From NCBI GenBank assembly GCA_928212115.1, contig CAKMRJ010004445.1:85651920-85715919 (forward strand): 64,000 bases of DNA. The letters are read 5' to 3'. Below the pieces are notes generated by a model, which had not been told where the DNA came from, ran no database searches, and saw only the letters and a program-made list of their open reading frames with translations. This document shows positions 1 through 10,917 of the stretch, in pieces (the stretch's first letter is position 1; each line of letters begins with the position of its first letter). Position numbers and translations under genes: made by a program. This DNA is from Lactuca virosa (lineage: Eukaryota; Streptophyta; Magnoliopsida; Asterales; Asteraceae).

Positions 1-580
1 GCAGGTGGTTATGCCACTTGCGATTTCCTGAGATGGCCTAGGGCCACCTGCGATTTCCTTGCTCTCTGCTCGATTTTGTTTTTTTATGGACTTGTGATTT
101 TCTCCGATGTACTTATAAATTTTTCGAGTGAAAAGTGATTTTGAGCCAGATGGTTGAGATTTTTTATTAAAGTTGGAAGTGTGTGAGGGTTTTATACCAG
201 ATTTTGAGGTTTCTATATACTTCCGACCCATGAGTCGAAAATGGACCCAATTCGTAGCTTAATCTAACGAGATAGCCGCTAGGAAGGATGAAATCGCATG
301 TAAGCTTAATTAATCACCTATGATTTCGTTGGCCATTTTCTGAAAATGTTAATTTTAGCTATTTAGTAAAAGTTATTAAGCTTTTAAACTAAATTTTATA
401 AATTACTTTAAATTCTTTTACTTTTACGTTTCTTTTTCTTTAATTATTTTAAACAATGGGTCTATTCTCCATTTCTCATATATCTTTATTTATTGGGTTG
501 TGAGTTGTGACTTGTGGTTTCGTTTTCGCATATTTTTTATCATATCTCTCTCTCTCTCTCTCTCATACACACCAGTGAAA
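1..580 (+). other. NLR upstream region, leading fragment (unit 0)
   Basis: This is the same DNA as 16036-16611 upstream of the complete NLR, but with scattered differences: an extra 6 bases near position 60, two extra T near 190, one G/T change near 143, and several homopolymer length changes between 361 and 480. It contains the (CT)9 tract at 546-564 just before the NLR start codon. The window begins inside the 14-base inverted repeat that is complete in the other units. Confidence 0.85.
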
Positions 581-1493
581 ATGGCCGACGCTTAGTTACT
601 GTTGTTGCCGAGGCGATTCTGAAAAAGGTGGCATCCATAGCTGCCAACGAAATCGGCATTGTTTGGGGTTACAAAGAGAAGTTGCACACGCTTGAAGGGA
701 CCTTGAAATGATCCGTGCCAAGTTACAGGATGCAGAGAATGAAAAGGTAAAAAACATGGGGTGATGGAGTGGCTGAAACAGCTAAAAGATGTTGTTGGTG
801 AAGCTGATGATGTGATGGATGAGGTTCACTACGAAATGTTGAGGCGTGAGGTAAAGAATCGAGATCAGGTAAGAATAAAGGCACCCTCTCTTCCAAGCTT
901 GAAAAAGTTTTTATTTCGTAGAGAACTGGGTCATAAAATCAAAAACATTAACGAAAAGTTGTCTCAATCAATAAGGATGCAAACGACTTGGGACTAAAAA
1001 TGAACAGCCTGGCCCTGTTGTTCCATATCGTCCATATCCGGAGACTGTCCCAAATTTAGACGAATTCAAAATGTTGGGAGGGAGGATGAAGAAGAGCGCA
1101 TCATACACCTATTAACCGAGTCAAGAAAAGAAGAAAAGCTTACGATTGTTCCCATTACGGGAATGGGCGGAATGGGGAAGACCACTCTGGCTAAGTCCGT
1201 ATACAATAATATAAAAATCCAGCAATATTTTGATGTGAAAGCTGGTTGTGTGTGTCTGTTAAGGTTGACATCAACACACTCTGGCAAAGATCTATGAATC
1301 TGTGGCAGGAGAGAAACCTAAGTCTGTTGAAATGGCCAATTTAATTATCTCTCTTGAAGAGAAGTTGGGTTCAAAAAGATATTTGTTAGTTCTGGATGAC
1401 GTTTGGGATGAAGGGAGATCACACTGGGAAGAATTTAAGAGGCATATGATGATGATAAAGTCACAAATTGGAAGTGGCGTTATTGTCACTACC
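581..1493 (+). pseudogene. CC-NB-ARC (NLR) gene fragment, broken by many one-base indels
   Basis: This corresponds to the first ~307 codons of the NLR at 16612, running from its start codon to the RNBS-B motif and ending at the N run. P-loop (1160-1185) and kinase-2 (about 1393-1410) sequence is readable, but in different frames. Compared with 16612-17532 there are about nine single-base losses, nearly all in homopolymers (for example CTTTAG to CTTAG at the start, GAAAA to GAAA, CTTCTGG to CTCTGG), and one synonymous change in the P-loop. This pattern resembles uncorrected long-read sequence more than natural pseudogene decay, so I would not call it dead in the living plant. Confidence 0.8.
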
Positions 1494-1506
1494 NNNNNNN
1501 NNNNNN
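1494..1506. other. Assembly gap (13 N)
   Basis: A run of thirteen N. On the left the sequence matches unit 1 up to 17532. On the right it is retrotransposon leader, and it rejoins the unit at 24801-equivalent sequence from 1681. About 7.27 kb that lies between these two points in the complete units is therefore absent here, so the real gap size is unknown. Confidence 0.98.
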
Positions 1507-1680
1507 TGCTAGGGTGTTGTGATGATCCTTGAGACAAATATGGGTGGTAGGTGTGGAAGGTGGTATATGGGCTAGTACTATTCGAAAGCACTGGACCCAT
1601 ACGATAGTAGCAAGGAAAATCCATCCCTAGGTTTTTGTTAGGAGTGGTTCCCGTTGTTTATGCGAATTTTTATTTCTCCT
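1507..1680 (+). mobile_element. Ty3/gypsy 5' leader fragment, unique to the first copy
   Basis: This stretch occurs once in the window. It aligns with the reverse complement of the leader of the minus-strand gypsy relic (about 10315-10375): both share GTAGGTGTGGAAGGT, then GTACTA, then GAAAGCAC and CC-ATAC in the same order and spacing. It reads directly into the TGTGTATTTTCAG at 1681, where units 2 and 3 have unrelated DNA. I infer it is the original left continuation of the retrotransposon, outside the duplicated segment. Confidence 0.6.
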
Positions 1681-2455
1681 TGTGTATTTTCAGCCATTGT
1701 TGAGACTGCTGCAGCTGTTGCGGCTGCGGGTGTTAGGCCAGGCGAGCCGAGTATTTTAGTATTGGGGATTTCGATAACACGAAGCCCCGAATTTCGGGAT
1801 GAGTGTGAGAGACTTGATCAAGAGTTTTTGGACTTTAGACAGGTTACAGATTCAGTGACGGAGATCACCCGGATGTTTACCGAGAGGGCGATGTTTTGCC
1901 CGAAGTTTGCTTTTGAGCAGGCTCAGATGACTCGTTATCTGAGCATGCTCAAGATTGACATCAGACAGTTCGTTGCTACCCAACGTTGTGATACTTTACT
2001 GGAGTTACAGGAGGCCGCTAGGCGGTGTGAGTTGGAGATCGAGCTTCAGTTGAGGGTGTAGAGGCAGGCCCCGAGGCAGTTGCAGCCGGCGCCGAAGCGG
2101 TTTAAAGCCGCCGATTCTAGGACAGGAGGTCAGCGTGGCCCACTTTGGGAAGTGCGGGAAGGTTCATACTGGAGCATGTCGATCTGGTAGTGGGTGCCAC
2201 AAATGTGGAAAGGAGGGGCATTATGCGAGGGACTGTCGCCAGTCCGCCCCGACTCCAGATATGAGGATCTTTTATCATTGTGATCAAGTTGGACATATGA
2301 AGGTCAACTTCCCGTTGCTCGCTACCAAGGTGCCGTGCCGGCTACTTTGCGGATCACTGATGGGAGTCAGGGTAGGGCGGTGCCCCCGAGGGCTCGGGGA
2401 CGCGCTTTCCAGCTCACTGCCGAGGAGGCCAGGACAACACCAAATGTGGTGGCTG

Positions 2456-2522
2456 GTATGTTTCTGTCCCTTATTTCATTTAGTATGTTTATTGCATGCT
2501 TATGTGGTTGTACCTATGTTAG
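2456..2522 (+). other. Intron-like 67-base segment in gag-pro, unit 1
   Basis: Copy of 25573-25639, with the same GTATG start and TTAG end. Confidence 0.45.
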
Positions 2523-5500
2523 GTACGTTCTTAGTGAACTCTTTGCCTGCTCTGGTATTGTTTTACTCGGGAGCGAGTCGGTCTTTTGTCGCTCAATATT
2601 TAGCAGGGATTTTGGTTTGCCCTTAGGAGAGATAAAGTGTTCGTTGCGAGTTTCATCGCCAACGAACATGGGGTTTCTGCTTCATTAGTTTATCAGGGCT
2701 GCGTTCTAGAGATATTCGGGGTGTCTTTTCCAATTGATTTGATTTCGATTCCATGGAGGATGTTTGCGTTATAGTGGTATGGACTGGATGAGTCGTTTCG
2801 GTGCCATGATCGACTGCGAGGGTCAGCATGTGGTAGTTCGAACCCAAGTGGGGGAGATCTGGTTATCTATGGTGAGGGCACCAGGTTGGGTTCAGGGTTT
2901 TGCTCAGCCGCCGGGGCTCGACAATACATATATCATGGGTGTGCGGGTTATTTGGTTATGTTGTGGATACGCGGGACAGGGATCAGGTCTCGGTTTTCAG
3001 AGGTTCCAGTCGTCAGACAGTTCGCCGATGTGTTTCCAGAGGAATTACCCGGAGTGCCTCCTGAGAGGCAGGTCGAGTTCAGGATCGACCTTGTGCCAGG
3101 TGCGGACCCTATTGCCAAGGCGCCGTACCGATTGGCACCGCCCGAGATGCAGGAGCTGTCATCTTAATTGCAAGAGCTACTAGGCAAGCAGTTTATCCGT
3201 CCGAGCAGTTCTCCGTGGGGAGCGCCGATCCTTTTTGTCAAGAAGAAGGATGGTGCACATCGATTGTGCATTAACTACCGGGAGCTGAACAAGGTGACGG
3301 TGAAGAAACCGTTATCCCCTTCCATGGATATATGACCTCTTCGATCAGTTACAGGGAGCATCTTGGTTTTCCAAGATAGATCTGAGGTCTGGGTACCATC
3401 AGGTTAGGGTGAGGGAGGAGGACGTGGAGAAGACTGCGTTCTGGACTCGTTAAGGACATTACGAGTTCGTGGTGATGCCGTTTGGGCTCACCAACTCGCC
3501 GACAATATTCATGGACTTGATGAATTGGATATGCAGGCCGATGCTTGATCGCTCAGTTATTGTGTTCATCGATGATATCTTGGTGTATTCCAAGACCAGA
3601 GATCCTTTACTATCCGGGTGGCTAGACGTAGTCAAGGATTATGACTGTGAGATCCTTTACCATCCGGGTTAAGCGAACGTGGTGGCGGATGCTTTGAGCC
3701 GCAAGTCGACTGGATCTTCTGTTCCGACGTCATGTATGAGGATTTTCATGGACTCTCCAGTAGTGGGATTGATTAGAGAGGCTCAGGCCGAGGGAGTACG
3801 AGAGGAAAATTGGAAGATTGAGAGGATCATGGGCAAGATCACCCGGTTTGTTCAGGACAGTCGTGGGTTGTTGACCCGCTGCGGTCGGGTGTGGGTTCCG
3901 GTGTCTGGTGGGATTAGACAGATCGTGCTAGAGGAGGCTAATAAGTCTTGTTTCTATATTCACCCAGGGGACACCAAGATGTACCAGGATTTGAGTTTGA
4001 GTTATTTGTGGCCATGCATGAAGAGAGAGATCACATGGTACGTTGAGAGGTGCTTGACCTGCAGGATGGTCAAGGCCGGGCATCAGAGGCCGCATGGCAA
4101 GCTACAGCCTATGGAGGTTCCCATGTGGAAATGGGAGCAGATCACGATGGACTTTATCACCAAGTTGATGAGGACAGCGAAGAGATATGATGCTAAATAG
4201 GTCATCATGGATCAATTGACCAAGAGCGCCCATTTCTGGCTATTCGGGAGAGTTCGTCGGCCGAGAAGTTGGCCGATGTGTATCTCCGCGAGATTTTTGC
4301 TCACCACGGGGTGCCGATCTCTGTTGTGTCAGACCGTGATGTTCGATTCACCTCCCGTTTCTAGCAGAAGTTCCATGAGGAACTGGGCACGAGATTTCAT
4401 TTCAGCACCGTTTACCATCTGCAGACAGACGGCCAGAGCGAGCGGACCATTCAGACCCTTGAGGATATGTTGCGGGTCTGCGTCATTGATTTCAGCGGGA
4501 GCTGGGACTCCCACCTACCCCTTTCAGAGTTCTACTACAACAACAATATTCATTCCAGCATTGGTGCTCCACCTTTTGAGCTATTGTATGGGCGGAAATG
4601 TCGGACCCTAGTTTGTTGGGGCGAGGTTGGCCACAGGGTCATGGGTCGGATCGAGGTGTTTCGGTAGACCACCGAGAAGATTTAGCAGATCAGGTAGCAA
4701 TTGCAGACTGTTCAAAGTCGGCAGAAGATTTATGCCGACCGGCGCCAATCCGAGTTGGAATTTCAGGTCGACGACATGGTGTTGCTGAAGGTCTCACCCT
4801 GGAAGGGTGTGATCCGCTTCAGGAAGAGGGGAAAGTTGGGTCCCCGATATATTGGACCATTTCGGATTATTGCCAGGGTTGGCAAGGTGGCGTATAGACT
4901 GGACCTTCCAGAGGAGCTCCGTCAGATTCATAGCACTTTCCACGTTTCGCAATTGCGGAAGTGCATATTAGACGAGGATGCGTTAGTGTCACTGGATGAC
5001 ATTCAAGTCAACGAGTGTAACATACACGTTCAGTTATCATGTTTTGTTAGTTTAAAAATGAACATTATTAAATAGTATATGGTTTTGAGCATTGAGTTCT
5101 AATAAGATAGTTTTATGAGATTTGAAGTAAAACTATGTTTAGAATCATTCGGAAAGTATTGGAAGTCTTATAAGATTCCAATCAAAAGTCAAATATTGAA
5201 ATTAACGAAAATGTAAAATTGAAGTTGGAAATAAGTAAAAATAAGGTTATTGAAAGTTGTAAATTATCTCGTTAGAAACGTTTAGGCGACAAAACCGACA
5301 CGATGCTATATGACGTAAAAAGTGAGTTTACGATAAAATACTTTTTAGCCTTTGTGATCTAAATGAAAGTCGTAGTGTTCGTTAAACCGAGAACTTTCAT
5401 AAAAAGAACGTCAAAATTTAACTTCGTATGAGGAAGTTATGATTTTTCTAAGATTCGGCATAGCAGTACACAACCCGAAACTCGAAATAAAGATCGTATG

Positions 5501-5987
5501 ATTTTTAGCCGACACAACCTAAACGGGAATCTAATATTTCGTCAATAGTAGTACAACGGTAAAAAAACAGACGAAAACGGACGTCGGATGAAGAAGTTAT
5601 GAATTTTTAACAGACTTTTCCTGTCGCGACCCGTTAAAAATATAATATTAAAAATGATTTCAAAATTAGCCGACGGAATCTAAACGAAAGTTGTAGAGTA
5701 TAATCTCACCTACATGTGGATATAAAGAACGTCAAAAACGGAGTTTATATGCGAAAGTTACGAAATTTTGAAGTTTATGGCACAAATTACGAGGCTGGAC
5801 CGGAGAAGTACGCCCAACGTACTACGGACGAAGGACACGTATCATGCAGGTTTGACACGTCCGAGGCCCGAGAACCGAACCAGTGCCACGTCGCTTGGTA
5901 CGCCCCGCGTACGAGGTGTACCCCCCGCGTAACGAACGCTAAGCGTCCACGCAGGTACGCCCAACGTACCGAGGGTCAGGCCCCTAC

Positions 5988-5995
5988 TATAAATA
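5988..5995 (+). promoter_or_regulatory. TATA box of the solo LTR
   Basis: TATAAATA follows a run of GCGTAC-type motifs (5809-5970) and precedes pyrimidine-rich sequence, the usual U3/R arrangement. The same box is at 29109-29116 and 52216-52223 in units 2 and 3. Confidence 0.6.
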
Positions 5996-6693
5996 GAATG
6001 CGAAGGTCTCCGAGTTTAGGTTACAATTTCTCATATTCTTTCACTCTCTTTCACCCTTTACTCTCTCTCAAATTACCCTAACACCCCTCGAAGCCTAGGA
6101 AACACCCCGACACCCGAAGCATGTCCCGACGCACCGAAGACCCGAGAATATAATATTTTCAAGTTGAAACTCTGCCCACGCAAGGCCCAGTTTTCAACTA
6201 AAATCCCCGGTTTCGTCAAAGAAAATCATTTTTAGAAACGAAGTGCTGCCCAAGTTATCATTTTATCATTCGGTTATTTCACGGTGAGTTCAATATAGGG
6301 ACAACTATATGTTATGTGTTACATGTGCAATGTGCTTTCCCGTGTTATTATGATAATGGAGCTATACCTTTGATCATGAAGTGAATGACTTAGCATCACT
6401 TTGGTACTGGTATGTAGCCTTTGAGCATGAAGTGAATGACTAAGCATTCACTTTGGCATTGGCAGAAGGCTAGGTAGGGCTGAAAGCCTGTAAATGCTAG
6501 CCAAATGATAATTCATAAATCGTTTATTTTCTATGCCACATGGGCTGAAGTCTTATTGATGTATATCATGTTGAAACTGTTGTATCTCATTGATTGTAAA
6601 TCTTTGAATCAGATTATTCGTTGATATGAAAATCCTGTCATATGATACTCATCTACCTTTGTTGTTCTTTGTCCCCCTTTGCTTCTGTCATAT

Positions 6694-6695
<2 letters not shown>

Positions 6696-6741
<46 letters not shown>
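6696..6741. repeat. (AT)23 microsatellite, unit 1
   Basis: Forty-six bases of pure AT inside the solo LTR. It is the main length difference between units: 23, 16 and 23 repeats. Confidence 0.97.
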
Positions 6742-6746
<5 letters not shown>

Positions 6747-7059
6747 AACGTTATATTGTAACTGTTATTGAACTCACTAAGCATCACCGCTTATCCCTCT
6801 CAGTGTTTAATTATTGCAGGTGATAAGCATCCAATATAGTTATGTACTGTTAGAAGATGTAGAATAGATAATATTATAGCTTTTATATTTAGTGTATAAA
6901 TTTCTGGGAAGTTATGTAATATATAAAACTTTGTAAAAACCTCGTTAGTCGGTTTGTATCCAATCTTTTGTAATAAGACCATATATGTAAAATATGTTTA
7001 TGAATATGCATGTAGCATTAGTGTAATAATGTTAAGTATGAAAGGGGTCTTTCAACAAG

Positions 7060-7254
7060 CGCCTGAATTACATAGAGAAGCCGATGGCTGTCTTAGAGAG
7101 GAAGATAAAGGTCTTGCGTAACAAGGAGATACCTTTGGTAAAGGTACAGTGGCAGCATCGGAGGGGATCTGAGCGGGCCTGGGAGCCGGAGGCTGAGATG
7201 CGGGTGCATTACCCAGTATTGTTCACCGCAGCAGGCTTCGAGGACGAAGCCTAA
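7060..7254 (+). pseudogene. Gypsy integrase C-terminal/chromodomain-like tail, unit 1
   Basis: An open frame of 64 codons plus stop, resuming exactly after the solo LTR. It contains KVQWQHRRGSE and WEPEAEMR, which match the C-terminal chromodomain-like module of plant chromoviruses. This module is thought to steer integration to heterochromatin. The stop is followed by the polypurine tract and the 3' LTR. It is part of the decayed polyprotein, not a separate gene. Confidence 0.75.
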
Positions 7255-7257
7255 TTC

Positions 7258-7270
7258 AAGTGGGGGAGAG
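7258..7270 (+). other. Polypurine tract of the gypsy element, unit 1
   Basis: AAGTGGGGGAGAG lies two bases before the TGTAACATCC start of the 3' LTR, where second-strand DNA synthesis is primed. Also at 30365-30377 and 53485-53497. Confidence 0.75.
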
Positions 7271-7271
7271 T

Positions 7272-9096
7272 TGTAACATCCCAATCTTCAGGTATGAAGT
7301 TTAAGCTTATATATTTATATTTTCAGGGAAACTCGACGAGTTAGAAGGCTCCAACTCGTCGTGTAGAGTTTTAATGGCCGTGACTTTTATAGGACCTACT
7401 CGACGAGTTGGAAGGCTCCAACTCTAAGAATTGAAGTCTGAACATGAAAGCCCTAATTTTTAGGGTTTGCACCCTATTTAAAGGACTTAAATCTGATTGT
7501 TAGCCTCCCTCATCGTCCCCTCAGTCCAGAAAAACCCTAAATCGCGCCTCTTCTTCCATTTTGATTGTGTGAGTGTTTCAAGAGTGTTCTTTTGTGCTTT
7601 TCTTGAAGAAGTGTGAAGTTGGTGGTGCATAGTTGAAGGGAGAAGCTTTAGATCCGAGATTTTCAGTGTTGTTGCAGTCATTTGAAGGTATAAAGTCGAT
7701 ATCTTGATCATCCCTTTGCTAGATCTCTTCTTTTGAAAGTTTATGGCCATTATTGGCTTAGTTTGGGACCATTCTTGGATTTGAGCATGATATGAGGCTA
7801 TGGTTTCAGATTTGGACATCTCATGGTCTCCATGGACTTAAATTTGCCAACTTTATCAAGTCTTAGCCCTCCTTCATGCCCTAAGTCCCATAATAAGCTT
7901 TACTTGAGTGTTTTAGCCCCTTGATGCCTTGCATGGATGTAAAGTTAACAACTTTAAGTGGTATCTTAGCCCTAGGGAACCAGATCTATAGTTTGGGGCT
8001 TTGGATTCGCTTGGAAAGGACTGAATATGCTAAGACTGGGAAAATTCGACGAGTTGTCCTGACAACTCGATGAGTTGGATCGGGCTTTCCCATTTTCTGG
8101 ATATTGTAGGAACTTGACGAGTTGTTCTGCTAACTCGGCGAGTTGACTAGGGTTTTTCCTGGTTTTCTGAATACTAGAAGAACTCGATGAGTTCATAGAT
8201 GCACTCGACGAGTTAGGTCAACATGGACTGTTGACCTTGACTGTTGACTTTAAGTTTGACGATGGTTGACCAAGTTTGACTTGAAGGGTATTTTGGGTAT
8301 TTTGGGATTGTACTAAAGTTAGTCACCGGGTGGTTGTAGGCAGTTGAGTTCGGGCTACGAGTTGGGATTTGATCTTACCAGTTCAGCACTATTTGTTAGG
8401 TGAGTTTTTCCTCACTATAATCAAGGGTCGAAGGCACCAAGGCCCGACCGTTGGATGGTTATCCTGCTTTGTTACTATTGTGATCTGTTAGATCGGTATC
8501 CTGGTTGATAGGATGTTGCTATACTTAGTGATCTGTTGACCGGTTTCACTGTCTGTAGATTGGTTATGTGCTTAATTGCTATTTATATGTCGACATGTAT
8601 GTGTGTGTGTGGTTGGGTTGAGGCGGTCCTGCTTTGTGCTGTAGGCCAACAGACCCAGGGTGGTCTGGATAGGCTGAAGGCCCTGCGAGGCGGTCCAGTT
8701 AGGCTGAAGGCCCGACGAGCGGTCCGGATAGGCTGTAGGCCCTATGAGGCGGTCCAGTCATGCCGAAGGCTCGGGAGCGGTCCAGATAGGCTGAAGGCCC
8801 TGCGAGGCGGTCCAGTCAGGCTGAAGGCTCATTATGCATGTTGTTATTGGTTATGTTTAGGTGATGGTATTTTGGGGAGGACTCACTTAGCTTTGGGCTT
8901 ACGGTTGTGGATTTTGTTTCAGGTACTTCGAATGATCGCAGGAAGGCGAAGGCATGATCGTGCACCTCCTCGTTTTTCATATTGTGATTTCTGGGAAAAC
9001 TCTGATATTGGATTATTTTGAAAACAATTTGTAAACAATGGATGTTTTGGAATGTTTGAAAAGGTTAAATTTTTTACAAATTTTATGGATGTTTCA
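7272..9096 (+). mobile_element. 3' LTR of the gypsy element, unit 1
   Basis: The 1,825-base LTR starts TGTAACATCC and ends GGATGTTTCA, a 10-base inverted repeat with one mismatch. It directly follows the polypurine tract. Inside are clusters of ACTCGACGAGT-like motifs (7330-7420 and 8044-8212), a TATTTAAA-type promoter sequence near 7470, and a six-unit short tandem repeat at 8661-8830. No matching 5' LTR occurs in the window. Confidence 0.85.
8661..8830 (+). repeat. Six ~29-base tandem repeats in the 3' LTR, unit 1
   Basis: Six degenerate units built on CGGTCCAG-TAGGCTGAAGGCCC. Copies lie at 31768-31937 and 54888-55057. Confidence 0.9.
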
Positions 9097-9749
9097 ATCC
9101 TCCACTCCTCCAAACCCTAAGAACGAAACCCTAATTGTAATTTGTGAGATTTGAGATTGGAAGTGAGTTCTGGTGGTGTTTTTGGTGATTTGAAGGAAGA
9201 AGAACACTTGGAGGTTTCTTTGGTGTGGTGTAAGCTTTTAGATCAAAATTTCTCTCATCATTTCCAGCTTTATTGAGGTATAAAGCTTTGAGCGTGCTCC
9301 ATGTTTGTTTAGATCTAGTCTTTATAAAGTTTTGGCGCCATTTTGGTCATATGATGAGATCTAGTGGATTCCTTTCACTCTAGAACTTAGGAGTTGCTTC
9401 TCTTGATGTTTCCGAGGTCCTTAGTCCATACAGTTAGAATCTTGATGGTTGTGGATAAACCATGCATGTGTTTAGGTCATCATGGTGATAGTAGAATGCT
9501 AAAAGTGAGGTTTGGGTCTTTTTGAGCAATGCAAAGGCTCCAAGTTCACGACTTTATGGATTAAGATGTTCATTTAGACTTGGATCTGAATTTTGGATGT
9601 TGGAATGCAATTATTAAGCACTTAAGAAAAAAGTGCTTAATAGGCGCGTACGCTGGGCGTACTCAAGAGTACGTTACGCGTGCGTGCCCGTGTCCGTGAT
9701 ATGCATGCAATCTAGCACGTTGGGCGTACGTATGGTACGTGTAGCGTAC
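9097..9749 (+). mobile_element. Plus-strand LTR remnant, unit 1
   Basis: No gene. The order of features (ACCCTAA-rich start, TTGAGGTATAAAGC, a short GTTGCTTCTCTTG stretch, CGACTTTATG, TTAAGCACTTAAG, then GCGTAC-rich sequence) parallels the sense direction of the minus-strand LTR at 10921-12595. I therefore read it as the R/U5 part of a related LTR. It is cut on the left by the 3' LTR and on the right by the gag relic. Confidence 0.5.
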
Positions 9750-10213
9750 CAGGCCTGGATTTGGTTTTTGTAACTTTGGGTAACCTCCTCCCATCAGGCT
9801 CGCGCCCGATCCCTCAGCATACAAAACACGAATCCCACCTTTTCCGCCTCGGGGCAAAAGCTCGTACGTATAGCATTCTCCATATCAACAATCTAGCGGT
9901 GAATAGCTATGGGGTCCTTAACCCCAAAGAACACAGGCACTCCGCATGCCTTGAACTCTCGAAATGAGGGAGTTCGAGTTCCAATCTGACCAGCAGCCAT
10001 CTCAGCTCGAAAAGACCTGAGCCGCTCCTCCATAATCTCTATGATCCCCTCCTTGACGGTACCAAAAATCACTAGGGTAGCGTCAAGGATGCCACAAGTA
10101 ACCTCTGTTACGATAAGCTTGCGCAACGTCTCATCAATCGGCTTTGCACTAAATGCTGAACCCGATCATGAACCTGATCCCGAACTTGAACCTCCTCGTG
10201 TAGTCATCACCAT
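9750..10213 (-). pseudogene. Ty3/gypsy gag N-terminal relic, unit 1
   Basis: Read on the minus strand from the ATG at 10213, the frame gives a Ser/Gly-rich start, then KPIDETLRKL, a helical stretch, the conserved FFGVKDPIAIHR block, and ACMLRDRAR-like sequence before the place where gag proteins carry a paired tryptophan. Gag forms the virus-like particle in the cytoplasm. Three in-frame stops are visible: TGA at codon 16, TAG after IHR, and TGA at the tryptophan pair. Each is explained by a C-to-T or G-to-A change. The relic ends at the LTR remnant, so the rest of gag and all of pol are missing. It is a dead copy. Confidence 0.75.
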
Positions 10214-10904
10214 CCTCAACTGAAAATACAACATAGAAAGCAATTGATTAGGAAGTTCGAAGGGATTCCCCCCCCCCACGGGACTCCTTAGAGCTTCCAG
10301 GTCTGTCCTTGTCTCGGGTATAGGCCCCGTGCTTTCAGTAGTACGGGCCCAATACTACCTTCCACACCTACATGTACCTTCCCCAAGGCCATACCTGATA
10401 CCTCTAATTTACCCAACCATAGATAAAACATGACCTACAAAACACAACACAAACGCATATCCTAGACTCTTCTAGGATTTCTCAATCCTCACAGAACCAG
10501 AAACCTCAATCAACACCGCAGGTTGCCTTATGCATGCTAGTTATACATAAATAGAATCAAAAAGACTATCAAATAATGCGTATACCCTAACACCACAACC
10601 AAACAAGGAACAAAAAATGAGGTAGAATCCATCATTCTAGGTCTATGCAATCCTAAACATATACAACTTTGAAAGCGTACACTTAGCAAATAACAGAGTC
10701 AACATCGATTCTAAGAAATATATTCATAGCATGGTTAAATGTTGGGAAACACTTACTTGAGTTCGACTGATTTCACGCATTGCACTCTCCCTTTTTACTT
10801 AAGAAAACCATAAAGCTTGACTTTTGTTTCTTTTGAAAAGGTTTACCATTTCCTCAGTTTGAGTTCTAACACACCCGAGAGTGTGCCCAAATCCCTCAAA
10901 CCAA
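10214..10904 (-). mobile_element. Leader of the minus-strand gypsy relic, unit 1
   Basis: Non-coding sequence between the primer-binding site and gag. It has TGTATTTTCAG just before the gag start, a poly-C of 10 at 10268-10277, and the GTAGGTGTGGAAGGT block (minus strand, near 10370) also seen at 1545. Confidence 0.65.
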
Positions 10905-10917
10905 GGCTTTGATACCA
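10905..10917 (-). other. tRNA-iMet primer-binding site, unit 1
   Basis: On the minus strand TGGTATCAAAGCC lies three bases inside the LTR end. It matches the usual plant LTR retrotransposon site TGGTATCAGAGCC with one change. Reverse transcription is primed here. Also at 34012-34024 and 57132-57144. Confidence 0.85.

Larger units (their letters stand above)
5016..7054 (+). mobile_element. Solo LTR (~2.04 kb) nested in the gypsy integrase end, unit 1
   Basis: The insert begins TGTAAC and ends TTTCA, the TG...CA ends of an LTR. It is flanked by ACGAG (5011-5015) and ACAAG (7055-7059), a 5-base target duplication with one mismatch. Removing it brings the host element's coding frame back together, which fixes both ends. 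It has a TATA box (TATAAATA, 5988-5995), a poly-AT tract, and three degenerate repeats of about 150-170 bases (starting near 5347, 5517 and 5668) sharing AGCC, a T/CTAAA-rich motif and GAAGTTATGA-like ends. No internal retrotransposon region remains, so it is a solo LTR, presumably left by LTR-LTR recombination. Confidence 0.85.
1681..7271 (+). mobile_element. Decayed Ty3/gypsy body, unit 1 (error-rich left part)
   Basis: Same element as 24801-30378. The stretch 1681-3670 has additional small indels relative to units 2 and 3 (for example single-base losses in CCCC, GGG and TTT runs near 2655, 2750, 2776, 2846 and 2958, and a gained A near 3304). These break frames that are open in the other copies. 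From 3680 to the AT tract it matches unit 2 at constant offset. Confidence 0.85.

Noticed and set aside
3469..4611. Treating each open frame in the gypsy element as a separate gene
   Set aside because: They are pieces of one polyprotein split by stops and indels; several (for example 4207-4611) are out-of-frame shadows of integrase.
5716..6081. 121-codon open frame starting near 5716
   Set aside because: It lies in the U3/R of the solo LTR across its TATA box and encodes only the GCGTAC motif run; no domain.
8661..8830. Regular short repeats resembling a CRISPR array
   Set aside because: The units are degenerate and directly abutting with no unique spacers, inside an LTR of a plant genome.
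8536..9021. 161-codon open frame starting at 8536
   Set aside because: Most of it is the translated 29-base tandem repeat of the 3' LTR.
9105..9145. AACCCTAA motifs suggestive of telomere repeats
   Set aside because: Only two isolated copies, in the usual post-TATA region of an LTR; no tandem array.
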